A stretch of DNA of 64,000 nt, from positions 930,001 to 994,000 of the forward strand of contig JAMPIT010000348.1 of assembly GCA_026261815.1 (NCBI GenBank), given 5' to 3'. The position numbers and the translations under genes are program-made. The DNA is from Monarcha castaneiventris obscurior (lineage: Eukaryota > Chordata > Aves > Passeriformes > Monarchidae). A model generated the notes under the pieces. That model was not told where the DNA came from. It saw only the letters and a list, made by a program, of their open reading frames with translations, and searched no databases. Positions 46,204 to 57,065 of the stretch are shown piece after piece (position 1 is the stretch's first letter; every line of letters begins with the position of its first letter).

Positions 46204-47723
46204 TCAACTAAAGAAGCCTTTGCTTCTTAGCCATTCAACAACATTCAAAAGCTCAGTCCAGCCTCTTTCTTTCCCATCCAGTGGTGTTACCTGAGCAAAG
46301 GGAGATCTTTCAGCCACAGACCTCCAGATCACCCGAATCATTGCCTCAACCTGAAGGCCCAGATCCATTGGTAGCAATTCCTCTTGCCCAGGTGCCTTCT
46401 GTGCCCTGCTGGAGGCTGTCGATGCTGCACCAGCAGCACTGCCAGGTGGAGCATTGGGGGCTGAACTGCCCAGGGTGGCTGCAGGAATCCAAATACATTG
46501 GTCAGGCTCCAGAATGTGGCTTTGGGAAGCAGAGCTCTGCTGCTGCCTTGCAGCAAACATCACAGGAAGCACACAGGAAAACCAGACAGAGATGCTTTTG
46601 GTTTTCCAGGTCCCTCTTCCTAGTAGGTTTAACAATTTCGGTCTGAGAACGACAGAGCGTTGTGGGGAAATACTTCAAACGGTCACTTTTCATTACCTTT
46701 TGGAAAAGCAAGGGTAGAACTCTTTTCCTACCTGATGGCTTGTAGGCTGGGGACTGCTGCTCCGTGTGGAGCTGCTGGAAGCTGCACGGCGGGATCCTGA
46801 GCACCTCCCGCCCGGCCGGAGGCGGCCGCTCCGTATGGAGCTGCTAGGAGGCCCAGGGCGGGAGCCTGGCCGGCAGCGGCTGCAGCCCATACAGCTGCTG
46901 GAAGCGGCTCAGCCCGTCCCGCCCGAGCGGGAGCAGTGGCTCCCCGTAGAGCCCGAGGAGCTCCCCGGGTGGGATCCTGAGCAGCTTCCTCTCGGCAGGC
47001 AGCGGCCACTCCCCGTACAGCTACTGGAAGCGGCTGGGCCCTTCCTGCCGGGCCGGCTGCGGCTGGTCCCTGTGGAGGAGGTGGAAGCCACAGGGTGGGC
47101 GCCTGGCCAGGAGCGGCCGCTCCCCGGGGGGCTGCTGGAAGCGGCTGGGCCGGCAGCTGCGCAGCTCCCACCCGTCTGGCAGCGTCTGCTCCCTGTGCAG
47201 CAGCAGGAAGCCGCTGGGCGGGCGCCCGGCCGGCAGCGGCGGCCGCTCCCGAGGGAGCGGCTGGAACCGCCTGCGCCCCTCCGGCCCCGCCGGCCGTGGC
47301 CGCTCCCTGGGGGGCTGCTGGAAGCCGCAGGGTGGGCGCCTGCGCCTCTCCGCCCCGGCCGCCAGCCGGTGCCTGTTGGCCATTCTCCGGCACTTGACAC
47401 GCAGCAGGAGGTCGGGGTGGTCGCGGCGAAACCAGGGGTTCCTGTAGTGGAGCCAGGCCCTGGCCTGGCACCTTGTAGAAGCTGTAGCGGTTCAGCTGGC
47501 GCAGAAAACTGCGGAACTGCGTGGCTCTGAAGGTGTGCGGAGCCGGCCCGTGGACGCTGGCCGGGCTGAGCAGCTCCTGCTCGAAGAGGGCGCGGTCGAT
47601 GAGCAGCCCCTGGGCCTGGCTGTCCCAGCGCACGGAGCGGACGCGGGGGCTGTTCACCAGACGCCACAGCTTGGCGGGGAAGGTGCGGGCGTCGAGCCCA
47701 GCGGGCAGCGGCAGCTCCGCCAT
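46204..47723 (-). pseudogene. HSF-like gene (heat-shock-factor DNA-binding domain), disrupted
   Basis: From ATG 47723 (MAELPLPAG) the first ~85 codons form a heat-shock-factor DNA-binding domain: FPAKLWRLVNSP, RWDSQAQGLLID, and the recognition-helix block FRSFLRQLNRYSFYKV. This winged-helix fold normally binds nGAAn elements in the nucleus; the divergent core resembles HSFY/HSFX-type members. The next conserved stretch (RNPWFRRDHPDLLLRVK) is in another frame, so a 1-base shift lies near 47445-47460. The tail is a minisatellite (46750-47380). In the frame of the conserved stretch a TAG occurs at 47021-47023. A donor (CAG|GTAGGA, about 46730) and a second exon (about 46548-46204, ...VVEWLRSKGFFS, stop 46204-46206) complete the gene. 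The alternative frame is open for 434 codons, so loss of function is likely but unproven. Confidence 0.7.
46750..47380 (-). repeat. Minisatellite of about 60-bp units in the HSF-like tail
   Basis: About ten diverged units of 54-69 bp, most a multiple of three. On the minus strand one frame reads LPAAPQGAA, VPAAPSGAA, LPAAAQGAD, LPAAPRGAA, LPPPPQGPA and so on; another reads GFQQPPRERP, GFLLLHREQ, RFQQPPGERP. High GC and unit length keep several frames on both strands open, including a 254-codon plus-strand frame at 46766-47530. Confidence 0.85.
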
Positions 47724-48145
47724 CGCGCGTGGCCCCGACTGTGGCCGCAACGGCCGCAGCGCAACGGCCGCGGCTGCGCCGGCGCCGTGCGGCCTGAGGG
47801 GGGCGCTGTGCTCGGCCCCGCGCACGCCCAGCGCGGCCCCGGCGCGGGCCGGACTCGGCGGGCACGAGCGCCACAAAGGCGCGGCTGTGGGCACAACGCG
47901 GGCATGGCGGATCCCAGGGCGCTGCCCGGGCACTGCACGGCAGGCAAGGTGCAAACCCTGGCTTTCTCTGCGTGGGATCATCCTTCCAGCCTCGGTATGC
48001 AGCACAACCCCAAACCACCGAGGCAAGCGCACAGAGGAACTTTCAGGAGTGGTCCAAACTGAGGAATCTTGTGGGAAACTCAGGTTCCTATTTGTCCAAT
48101 GAAAGCACAGTCACTCTGTGTTCAACAGAGCTGTGTCAGGAAAAT

Positions 48146-48300
48146 CCATCAAGGCCAAAAGGAGACACACAACTTTATTCAGATAAAGGGAGAGAGTCCA
48201 CTGAGGCACAAGCCTGATGGTGTCTCTCTCCAGGTTTTGGAGGGCACAGGCTTCCTTTTCTCTTAAGTCCCGGCCACGTGTTGCCCTCTTCCTTTCCCCA
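48146..48300. repeat. Dispersed repeat, copy B (partner 40715-40870)
   Basis: See copy A. AAAAGGAGACACACAACTTTATTCAGATAAA, broken here only by small differences from copy A, is the most similar block. Confidence 0.6.
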
Positions 48301-48341
48301 CTGGCTGAGGTACTAGGAAGGTACAGCCTTTCTGAATGATC

Positions 48342-48781
48342 TGATGCCTTCTCCAGCCACCTAGAAACAGAGACTAGACAAGAGTAAGGGAATAAAGATA
48401 GGTATTTATTTGAAGGGCCTTCAAGGTACACCCTGGGGGAGCCGGAGGCTGCTTCCATAAAAATGGACCCCAAGATGGACGACAGGTCACGAGTTCTTCA
48501 CACCTTTATAGGTTTGGTTCATTTGCATACCACGGTTAATTCTCCAATTAAAGCCCCAGTTCAATGATGTAACTCCCCTCAGCTTGCTCCCCCCTTAGAG
48601 TCTTTGGTTTACACATTTTGGGCCTAGAAGAGCCTGGCTGTCCTTCAAGGCAAAGCCTGGAGAGGCTTTGTTATGTCTATCTTGCACGAGAGAGCAGAAA
48701 TTACAGGCTACAAGGAGCTTAGAGTTACACTCTAAGCAGCACAGAATTTGAAAAATACAAAAGTTAAAACCTAAGGCATCA
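48342..48781 (-). mobile_element. LTR, gamma-type family, flanked by GATC
   Basis: The 440-bp element has ends TGATGCCTTC and CTAAGGCATCA on the plus strand, a 9-bp terminal inverted repeat. GATC occurs on both sides (48338-48341 and 48782-48785), which fits a 4-bp target duplication and a solo LTR. The TGATGCC...GGCATCA ends match those of the provirus at 27818-37072. On the minus strand AATAAA (about 48390-48396) fits that orientation. Minus-strand pol debris begins 650 bp to the right, so an alternative is a 3' LTR of that element with GATC matching by chance. Confidence 0.75.
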
Positions 48782-48785
48782 GATC

Positions 48786-49427
48786 AACCCCATATCCCCC
48801 CCTGAACCTACTGTTGTACCCCAAAGTTCAGATGTTCAGGCTTGTGCAGACCCCTGTCTATTTCAGCAGCCAAGCTGCCTGGGCCTGGTAAGGAACCTGC
48901 TGCCCAAAGTCAGTAGAGGCATTAAGACCCATTTCCAAGACGTTAACATCCATCAAAGCATAAAGACATCAGCACACATCTTTCCTCTCAACTCCTCCTC
49001 TCCTTATTTCTCAATTTGTCTTTACAAACCCCAGTTATTATTAACTCAACCCTTTCTTTTTTAACACCCTGGAATATTTGAAACATCCCCTCCCCACTTT
49101 TCCAATTCTGGTCCCTGCACCAGCTGTGGCAAGTAAATACAGAGAAGCAGAGAATACAGTAAATGCAGAGAACAAAGTAGACAATGACCGCTCGTATTAG
49201 CCCATTAATCCTTGTAGATGATGCGTGGCTCCTGCTAGCCGAGGTCTCCCATCCTTTTTTCCAGCTGAGAAGTCCAAATCTCTGGGCTTTTAGAGGCCTT
49301 GAGCCGAGTATGATGGGTCTGCCTGTGTTCAGCTGTCCTGGCTGCTTCTCTGTGGTCCCGGTTGCATGTCATGAACAGCAAAATCCAACGGCAGCGTCTG
49401 TGCTAACTGGGCTTCCTGTCAAAGAGA
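48786..49427. other. Sequence between LTR and pol debris, possibly decayed env
   Basis: No motif is recognised on either strand. The minus strand has two purine tracts (about 48798-48806 and 49083-49096). If the LTR and the integrase piece belong to one element, this is where its env should be. Confidence 0.4.
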
Positions 49428-50170
49428 TCACACAAGACACAGTATGCTGGCCACATACTGGTTTAAATATACATCTTCACCTCCCCGCCACATTGAAAAT
49501 AAGCAGGATAAGAATCCCAAGCAATTCAAAGGGGAATAATTTAATATTCCCTCAGGTTTGGACCTTATTCTCACCAAAGCTAATGGCAAAAGCCGTGCCC
49601 ATGGCACCTTAGTTTCTGGCACCAGCTTCAAAGGGTGTTTCTTTATTCCTCCATTCATCCTTTCTACCTGACCTGAATTCTCAGGGTGCCAGGGGGTATG
49701 GAGGTCCCACTGAATTCTCAAAGCACCCATAATCCCTCGAAGAACCCCCTTGTAAAATGAGCTCCCCTGTCCCAGTCCACTGCCTTCACAAGGCCATATT
49801 CAGAAATCATTTGTCAACTGATCAAATAGTTGCTGAAGTGACTAGAAATGCTTCTGGCCACCTGCCAGCCGGCATACCACTACCAGAGGATATCTAAGCT
49901 CTCTCGCCCAGGGCAGCTCAGCAAAATACACCCAACATCCCTGAAAAGGACGTATAGCCCAAGGTCATTCGCCTGCCTCACAACCTCCTTTGCAGTCTGG
50001 CTATGAACTTTAGCCAGGCACCCTCAACAGCTCGTTTTGCAATTCCCTTCCCTTTACTATCGTATATTCGATAGCTCGTTTTCCTCCTACTGTCCTTGAA
50101 GATCCGTTAATAAACACCTTCTCCCCATTTGGCAGAGGAGTCCTGTAAATCTTCCCTAGCTTGAGTCTGC
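49428..50170 (-). pseudogene. Gamma-type pol debris (RNase H and integrase)
   Basis: Read right to left, a frame near 50130-50035 has YINGSSRTVGGKRAIEY, an RNase H start in which the first catalytic Asp is Asn. Further on, YFAELPWARELRYPLVVV and then VKAVDWDRGAHFT resemble the two Asp-bearing blocks of the integrase core. In the open frame 49428-49730, WDLHTPWHPENSGQVERMNG carries the third catalytic residue (Glu). Several frame changes and stops separate the blocks, and the zinc-binding N-terminal part of integrase is missing. It is related to, but well diverged from, the pol at 31.3-34.6 kb. Confidence 0.8.
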
Positions 50171-50649
50171 AGATCTGCTACCTGGATACATGCACGAGCC
50201 ACCTTTAAGCCTCCTTCCTCGGGGCCAGCTGAACAGGAGGCTGGGTTAAACTCCCCCCACACTTCTCAATTCTAAATCCTCCTGTTCCATTTCTCACTGT
50301 AAGTGCCCGTCATCCACCTAGAACTTGGTGCCAGACTTTAACAATGCTGCCACCACATCAAAGCCGTGGCTGCACAACTCTGCAGACAACAGAGCCTCAG
50401 TTTGTTACAGCAAACAGTGGGGCCATCCCGTGGCTTCACAAACATTTTAGCACTGGAATTCCTTTGGCATAGCCCTGTGCCAGAGGACCACACTGCTCAT
50501 TACAATTCTGGGTACCTTCAGCATAACCTAGAGTTAGTAGCAATAGCCTATGCGTTTTCTCTGCTCCACAAATTCCTTCACCATTCCTGACTTTGGGCAT
50601 GGGATCACAAGAAAAGCAGTATTTCCAAATAGTATTTCCACATTCATGA

Positions 50650-51233
50650 ATGATTCAGACAGGAGAAGTCAGTCTTTGCAACCAGTCCACATCCAATTCC
50701 AATTCCTTTTCTGGGCCTGGGAGAGCTAAAGCTGGGGCATTAATCAACCTTTCTTTTAATTTTCTTAAGTTCGGCTTTCCTTTTGGTGTCTATACAACAA
50801 CATTGGGACTATTCTGGGTATTAGATTATCTATTAGCAGAAAAAGGAGGAGTGTGTACAAAACCAAATTATTCAAACTGCTGTTTTTAAATAGATGACAA
50901 TGGAAAAGTAGTGAAGCAAATAACAAAAGTAATAAGAAAATTAGCCCATGTACTGGTCCAAACGTGGAAAGGATGGGAATGGGATGTGTTTTGTGGTTAC
51001 CTGGTGGACTATGGGTTAAACAAATGCTTTTTTCCCTCTCATGTGCTGCATGTGCTGTAGCAACTCTAATTTTTTTGCCATGCATGATCCCTTGCTTAGT
51101 GCAACTTATTCAACATGTGATTAAGGGGATGCAAGTAGTAGCCATGCCTACAGGTCCAGAAATGGCTAAGAAAGGACAGATAATGATGTCACTGCAAATA
51201 ATTGCAAAACCAAAAAAGACCCAAGAATAGAAA
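50650..51233 (+). pseudogene. Env transmembrane-subunit remnant (class I type)
   Basis: The frame to 50889 ends with LFWVLDYLLAEKGGVCTKPNYSNCCF, read here as overlapping pieces: a heptad region, the LDYLLAEKGGVC block typical of class I TM proteins, and a Cys...CysCys motif with seven residues between (the usual spacing is six). A stop (TAA 50887-50889) breaks it; helical text ([17 protein letters not shown]) follows. In another frame (50964-51230) come a hydrophobic membrane span (ATLIFLPCMIPCLVQLI) and a cytoplasmic tail. It lies on the opposite strand to the nearby pol debris, so it is a separate insertion or the product of an inversion. Confidence 0.75.
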
Positions 51234-52499
51234 ATTAGGTCAATGATATCTGAAGTTTGTAAAGAAAGTTGCGGAGAAAAGCAATGGACTCTACAAAATT
51301 CAATATGAATTGGGCAGAAGCCATTTTACTGATGAACTACTGTCCCTAATATACAATTCATGCTTTCCCTACACGCAATCATGCATAATTATTATCGGTT
51401 AAGGCCTATTTTCACACACTACTTTATGCTTTATGATTGGCTCTTGTATGTGTGTCACATTGTCCGTCGTGTATGTCACAATTGTCTTTCAGTTTGCATT
51501 TTCTTATCATTTTCTTCCTTTGCTTGCTCCTCATTCACATCCTCCCCAATGCGGCTTGTTCCTTTCTCACAACCTTCCCATGGACTTCTTCCCCTGTGTA
51601 CATGCGCAAATCCTTTCGTCTTACATGCTCTGGTTCTTCTATTTTATGGCTGGTTCACGATATGTCCATTTTCTAATAAAAACACGGTTTCTACAGTCTG
51701 TATAAATCAAGCTATCAATACAAATTAATTTGCTCTCAGATCTAACTAAAAATGTCTCATTGTCTGATAAGTTTAGTAGAAATTAGCAAGGTCAGCAATC
51801 CACTGATTATCTTTTCATTTTTTCTTTAGTGTCTGTTCTGCAGGAAAGGTTTTAGACAGTAATCAGTTTGGGTGTAATTAAAATACCAGTACATTTCATA
51901 TAGCCCTTTTGGTATCAGAACAAAGCCATAAGACTGCAGAGCCTTTTAAAATACCTCTTAAAATACCTTTTAAAATAAATTTTTAAATCAACAGCTGGAA
52001 TAGGACTCAGATTAAAATCTCTATCAAACCTCAACTCCATTGGAAGATTCCCTTCCTTGTCACCCTGTGAATAAGCTCTACATTTAGAATGTAGAATTCT
52101 CCCTTGTTTTTTCAAGATGGAAAGTCCTTTTATGGTGGTTTTGTTATGGCTGGGAATTGGGGAAGGGTCTCCCCTTCCCTCATCAACTCCACACCGCCGT
52201 GCCTTTGGAATACGGCCCACTGGCCGTTTATTTGCATAGCCATGGTGCTTCTACATGAGGCAGAAAGTTCAGCTGCATTTCCAGCCAAAAGCCTACAAGG
52301 AGTGGGGCAGCCAGAGCATCCTGTGCAGATACAGGCCTGCAGCTGTGACTCGAGAGGGTTTTGGTTTGTGCCCAGAGCAGCAGGTGCGTCTCCTCTGTGA
52401 CTGTCCCCCTTCCCAGGTGCCCATGGATAGTAGGTATGAAGCTCTGCAAGGGGAATGGAACAGGGTGGGGATGTCTGCTGGCAACAGAGTGCAGCAGAG
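51234..52499. other. Non-coding DNA, probably old retroelement debris
   Basis: No motif is recognised. A short repeat of AAAATACCT.TTA occurs at 51947-51980. Small open frames at 51360-51728 encode hydrophobic, Cys/Ser-rich text without a family. Confidence 0.45.
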
Positions 52500-52710
52500 A
52501 GCAAACAGTGCAGGATGTTCCTGGAGTGTGGGACAGAGAACTTCTGACCCAGCTGGTGACTGAGCCAATGAGGGAAGGCATTGCTGGACCTGCTGTTTGT
52601 GAAGAGAGAAGGGCTGGTGGGTGACAGGAGGTTTGGAGGTGGCCTTGGGCTCGGTGATCATGAAATGCTTGTGTTTGATTGCCAGAGAAGGAAGGAGAGG
52701 TGTTGGGAAA
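52500..52710 (+). mobile_element. CR1 LINE ORF2 fragment (endonuclease end)
   Basis: The plus strand reads, with frame breaks, as the end of the CR1 endonuclease domain: GIAGPAVCEERRAGG in one frame and LLFVKREGLVGDR then GLGLGDHEM in the next. The GLGLGDHEM-like block is the conserved SDH-containing endonuclease motif with Ser replaced by Gly. The copy is inactive. Confidence 0.8.
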
Positions 52711-54239
52711 ATATTTACCTGTAACAAATTGTGAATTCCTTAAGCTTTAACAGACAGTGCTTAGTCCTGGATTCCCCCACACCAGTGATTAATGTGTGCA
52801 AGTGGATTACTTAGCCTTGAGAATAAAGAGAGTGGGCCTGCTAAGAAGACAGCTGCAATGCATTCAAGGGGAAGAAAGTGGTTTTAGGAGGCTCTTGAGC
52901 ATGGAAGGAGAATTTGCAGAATGGGGTGTTGCCCGAACAACCACCAGAGACCCTTAAGAGACCCCTATACTCCATGTCAGTAATTTTGGGGAAATGATTT
53001 ACATATGTCAAATACTTTGTGGGAATGTTCAGCCTGTGAGTTTGAGCAGAGTAATGAATATGTCTTAGTTCCGTGGATCCAAACTAGTAGGTGAGATTGC
53101 TGGGTGTGCACGTGTTAGGGAAGTGATTCCTCATGCACCCAGTGCTGAAATAAAGTAATGCCTCCTTTCTAAACCTGAGCTGGCAGTGGGGATCAGGCCC
53201 TGCTTGGTAACCTTTGATTTTGGTCATTTCTATTGAAGAATAAAGAAAGCTCGAAATGAAACCTTTTCCAGCTGTTTCCATCTGGTTTACCTTTTTTGGG
53301 GGCCAAAGCTCTGTGCCCTAGGTGGCCTGGGTGTGTGCAGAGAAATGCAGCCCCCACAAAGCCCTTGGTTTTCCCACAAGTTGTCATTACTCGTTCCCAA
53401 ATGTGCCCAGCTCTGGCAGGAGAGAGAGAGCCCACGGTGCAGTGGGTGCCGGGCCCTCCCAGCCGGGGCTCTCTGGCACAGAGCAGCAGCAGCGCCAGCA
53501 CCTTTCAACCTGCTCCTGCCTTGGTTTCACCGGGGAGCCAGAAGCCCCTGGAAATCAGCACTGCCAGTCACGTTCCCAGCTTGAAACAGCTCCTGCTGGC
53601 AGGCAAATCCTGCCAGTTCTGCTTCCAAATAGGAATAAAGGCAGAGGTAGAGATGTACATACAGAAGAGCCCAGGGCATGTCCAATAAATGTGCAAATAT
53701 GTGGGGCAATTTGTTAGGAATTATTTCAGCTGTTATGCCAATACTGCCTTCTCTCCTGGTTCTGTGCAAGGCTTTGGGCCATTTTCTTGGCCTGGTTTCC
53801 TTTGCTTTGGTCCCATCTCAGTGTTCACTTGGGGTACAGGCTGTAGGTGCTTGGGGCACTCTTTCAGTTACTCTTGGACCCCCTGAACAACAGGGTTTGG
53901 CCCAGGAGGGGGTTTGTGTTGCTTTGTGACAGAGGAGAACTTCCCAGGCCATTTGGTGTTTGCTGTAGGGAAGCTTGGGTTGCTTTGCATAAATTCACAG
54001 ACGAACGCAGAGCGGCTGCTTTGTGATGTCAGGGCATGGTTGCCCCATCGTGGTGGTGTCATCAGAAGGTTGCCTTGGTGCACGGAAGGCCTCAGTGTCA
54101 GAGCAGCTCTTGGGCTTGCTCAGAGCAGGAGCATCCTCCTGGCTGAGGCCTTGTCAGGGGGCAGCTGCACCCTGACAAGAGCCTTGTTTTTTCTTGTGTT
54201 AGAGCACAGTCTGCAAACTTTCACAGCAGTGCTAAAACC
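52711..54239. other. Upstream region of the coiled-coil gene
   Basis: No gene is supported here. Short GC-richer stretches at 53290-53600 and 53900-54200 could hold a promoter or a 5' non-coding exon for the gene starting at 54240, but no TATA box at a convincing distance or CpG island is evident. Confidence 0.45.
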
Positions 54240-54315
54240 ATGGAGACACTCGCTGCTGTAGTTTGCACTGTGTATGGCATTGGTTATTCCAGCTACTACC
54301 TGACTAATCTGACAC
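54240..54315 (+). CDS. Coiled-coil gene exon 1 (start, hydrophobic segment)
   Basis: ATG 54240 is in a strong context (ACCATGG). The 25 complete codons give METLAAVVCTVYGIGYSSYY and then LTNLT; the first 20 residues are mostly small or hydrophobic and could be a signal anchor. The donor is CAC|GTAAGC, phase 1. The one leftover base plus GT of exon 2 makes an Arg codon. Confidence 0.6.
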
Positions 54316-55251
54316 GTAAGCAGAGGCTTTTCCTGGGTGTAACCTAACCTGCCTTGTGTATATCTTCCTGGTCTTTCTACTCTTTCTTAGTGACTGAGTT
54401 GATTTTGAAACAAAAAGACCATTAGGATCCCACTGGTTTGGTAAAGCTCCTGTCAACACATTCAGCTAAAAAGGGGGTGTCTGTAGGCAGGGAGGTGTGG
54501 GCAGCATTTGCAAGGGAACCTGCAGGGGTTCCCTTCCCTCCACGGGAGAGTCTGTGGCAGCAGAGTCTGTCATTTCCTCAGTCTGCTGGGTCAGGCAGGA
54601 CATCTTTGAAAATACAGACTGGGAGACCTTCTCAGGAGGCCTTCTAAAAACTCTGCAGTTCCCCCTGGAATTCGAGGAAAGCTTCTTATTTTCTAAATTT
54701 TGTCATTAAAGAATTTGACTGTTAACTTGACCCTTTACTGAGTGCTAAAATAGCAATTCTTTTTGGAATGAAGTGCAAACTCCAAAACAGTGAGTGTCTG
54801 CTCCTGAATCCAGGAGCTGCTCCTGGGCTGTTTCACAATAGAACTGCCACAGCTCAGGGGGATTTGGGGGAAGCTTTTCTGGGCAACTGTTGTCAGTAAC
54901 TTAATGAGAATTAGTGCATGCAACTTATTTTTTAAAAAATACCTGGAGGAGAGGATAAAAAAGGCTGCTTTAGCTGTTGGGCAGATTAGAAGTATCATTA
55001 AAGAACGATTTGCATTTCCTTGACGAAGTTTGTATTCATTTACCGGCAAGACAGGCCAATAGGCAGAACCAAGAATATTGTCCTGTTTTCTTACTGGCTG
55101 TGTGCAAGAACTGTGTCTGCTGGAGGGATGTCTGCTGTCCATTCCTTGTGAAAGGAAAATACTCTCTGTTTGGGTTGACTTGTTCTGTGGGATTCACCAG
55201 CACAGGCAGTTTCCTCACAGAAACTGGTTCGTTTTCCCTTGCCCACTGCAG

Positions 55252-55289
55252 GTCACCTGACCCGTGTATTCAGAGGTGCCGATCCTGAG
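55252..55289 (+). CDS. Coiled-coil gene exon 2
   Basis: This is a 38-nt micro-exon between TTGCCCACTGCAG and the donor GAG|GTGAGT. It encodes RHLTRVFRGADPE once joined to exon 1 and ends in phase 0. The basic HLTRVFR stretch right after a hydrophobic segment fits a membrane anchor with a cytoplasmic positive flank. Confidence 0.6.
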
Positions 55290-55723
55290 GTGAGTGAGAA
55301 AGGAACCTTTGATGTTCCTGGTGTTTAAGAATTGTGGAGCAAGCTGTGAGCTTGGCCTGGGGCAGTAAAGTAAAGAGGGCAGGCTGGGTAGGCTGAGAGA
55401 AAATCCATTTCCATATCTGCAGCAGCAGTAGCAGCAACAGTAACTGTTTCCGAGTTTTGCACTTCAGAGCTTTTAAAGAACTAAAAGCCCAGTTTTGCAG
55501 AGAGAAGGGTGCTTGCTGAGAGTAGCCAGGGTGGAATATCTAATTCAGAGCAATATGCAGTACTGTTGAATTAGCCCATTTTACTTTAGTTGGAGGGACT
55601 TGGAATCCCATTGCTATCAATGGTTAGGACTTCTCCTTAGCAGAGCTGCTTGTAGAGCGGAATAGAAATAAGGTTATAAATGATAGGTAACTGCCTGTCC
55701 CTCATGCTACTGCCTGTCCACAG

Positions 55724-55846
55724 AGCACAGAACCAACTGCAGGCTCTCCTCTGGCTCCCTCTGCTCCTGGAGAAGAGGCCAAAGACGAGCAAAATGCCCA
55801 CATCCCTCCAGCTGTGGTCAGACATGAGCCTGAACATTCCGAGCAA
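55724..55846 (+). CDS. Coiled-coil gene exon 3 (Pro/Glu-rich linker)
   Basis: The acceptor CTGTCCACAG and donor CAA|GTAAGT enclose 41 codons, phase 0 to 0: STEPTAGSPLAPSAPGEEAK, then a stretch ending in EPEHSEQ. It is rich in Pro, Ala and Glu and predicted to be disordered. Confidence 0.65.
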
Positions 55847-56884
55847 GTAAGTGCCAGTTCTGGTTGGTGCTGTCTTTAGAGGAAATCAGAGCTGCAAGTT
55901 TCTGACTGGCCAGCACTTGTTGTTGGTGGCTGAGGATGCTGAGTGCTGAGTCCTGCCAGGACCTAGCGATTCCCCCCCAGGCAGTGACAACTGGAACATG
56001 GGCTTTGAGCTGTCATGTTTAGGCCCCAGCTTGCTGGAATTCTGATAGGAGCCAGCCTGAATCATGAAGGCTCCCCTGTCCCCAGAGGAGGGAGCGGTCC
56101 AAAGACACCGCTCTCAGCCTTGCCAGACACGTAGGGGACACGGTGGCCTGGAGAGACTTGTCCCACTCCACAGGCTGACCAAGTAGCTGCTGGAACAAAA
56201 CGTTGATCTGAGCACAGAAGTTCTTTGGGGTGGCTTGTCCCCACGAGCTTCTTGGCTGGGCCTACCTGAGAGTATTTCAGAGAGATACTGGGCATGGGGA
56301 GTTGCTGCTTGAAGTCAGGGATTTTGGTGCCTTTGTTGCCAGGTTGTTGTTTCGCCTCTTCAGGCCGAGCAGTCAGGAGCAGAGCTGACAGGGGCTCTGA
56401 GTGCGCCTGTGTTTTTGCTTTTGATAAGCTGCAAAGAGATGATTATGTTGTCCATGGACCTGTGTGGGGCCACTCCTCTCCCGTGTGGCAAAAGAAACAA
56501 ACTGCGTAGTTTGGAACCCTTCTTCTGTGGCAAAAACCAGAGGCTGCCTGTTTCTGCTGATACTTTCTGTGGTGAAGTCTGCAGCTTTGAAAACTCCCCT
56601 GGAGTCTGGAGTCTGGGGCAAAGGTGCAGGTCCTCGTCTACTGTCTTGCAGTCAGTGCTAAGAACAGGAAAGACATCTTGAAGTTCTGGATGCTGTATTT
56701 TAAGACAAATGTGCAACTTTGTGCCTGGGGAGCTGCCTGGGAGGAAAGGGCCCAGGAGTGCCGGTCCACAGCAGCTGAACATGAGCCAGCGTGTGTCCAG
56801 GTGGCAAAGATGGCCAAGGGCATCCAGGCCTGTGTCAGCAATAGTGGGGCAGCAGGAGCAGGGCAGTGACTGTCCCCCTGTGCT

Positions 56885-57065
56885 GGGCAGCGGTGAGGCT
56901 GCAGCTCGAGTGCTGTGTCCAGTTCTGGGCCCCTGTGAAGAAGAAAGACCTTGAGGGGCTGGAGCGTGTCCAGAGAAGGGCAAGGGAGCTGGGGAAGGGT
57001 GTGGAGCACAAGTCCCAAGAGGAGGTGCTGAGGGAGCTTTAGCCTGGAGAAAGGGAGGCTCATGA
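56885..57065 (+). mobile_element. CR1 LINE fragment in intron 3
   Basis: The plus strand carries GCAGCTCGAGTGCTGTGTCC, AGTTCTGGGCCCCT, GGAGCGTGTCCAGAGAAGGG and TTTAGCCTGGAGAA, all standard blocks of the CR1 ORF2 end / 3' region in sense orientation. It is decayed and truncated at both ends. Confidence 0.9.

Noticed and set aside
46766..47530. 254-codon plus-strand frame opposite the HSF-like gene
   Set aside because: As a gene it is unsupported; it is a by-product of in-phase GC-rich repeat units. Kept only as an observation about the minisatellite.
56085..56180. Possible extra exon after CCCCAG (EERSKDTAL-like text)
   Set aside because: It has an acceptor-like start but only 31 codons before a stop and a poor donor. 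It was not joined to the coiled-coil gene.
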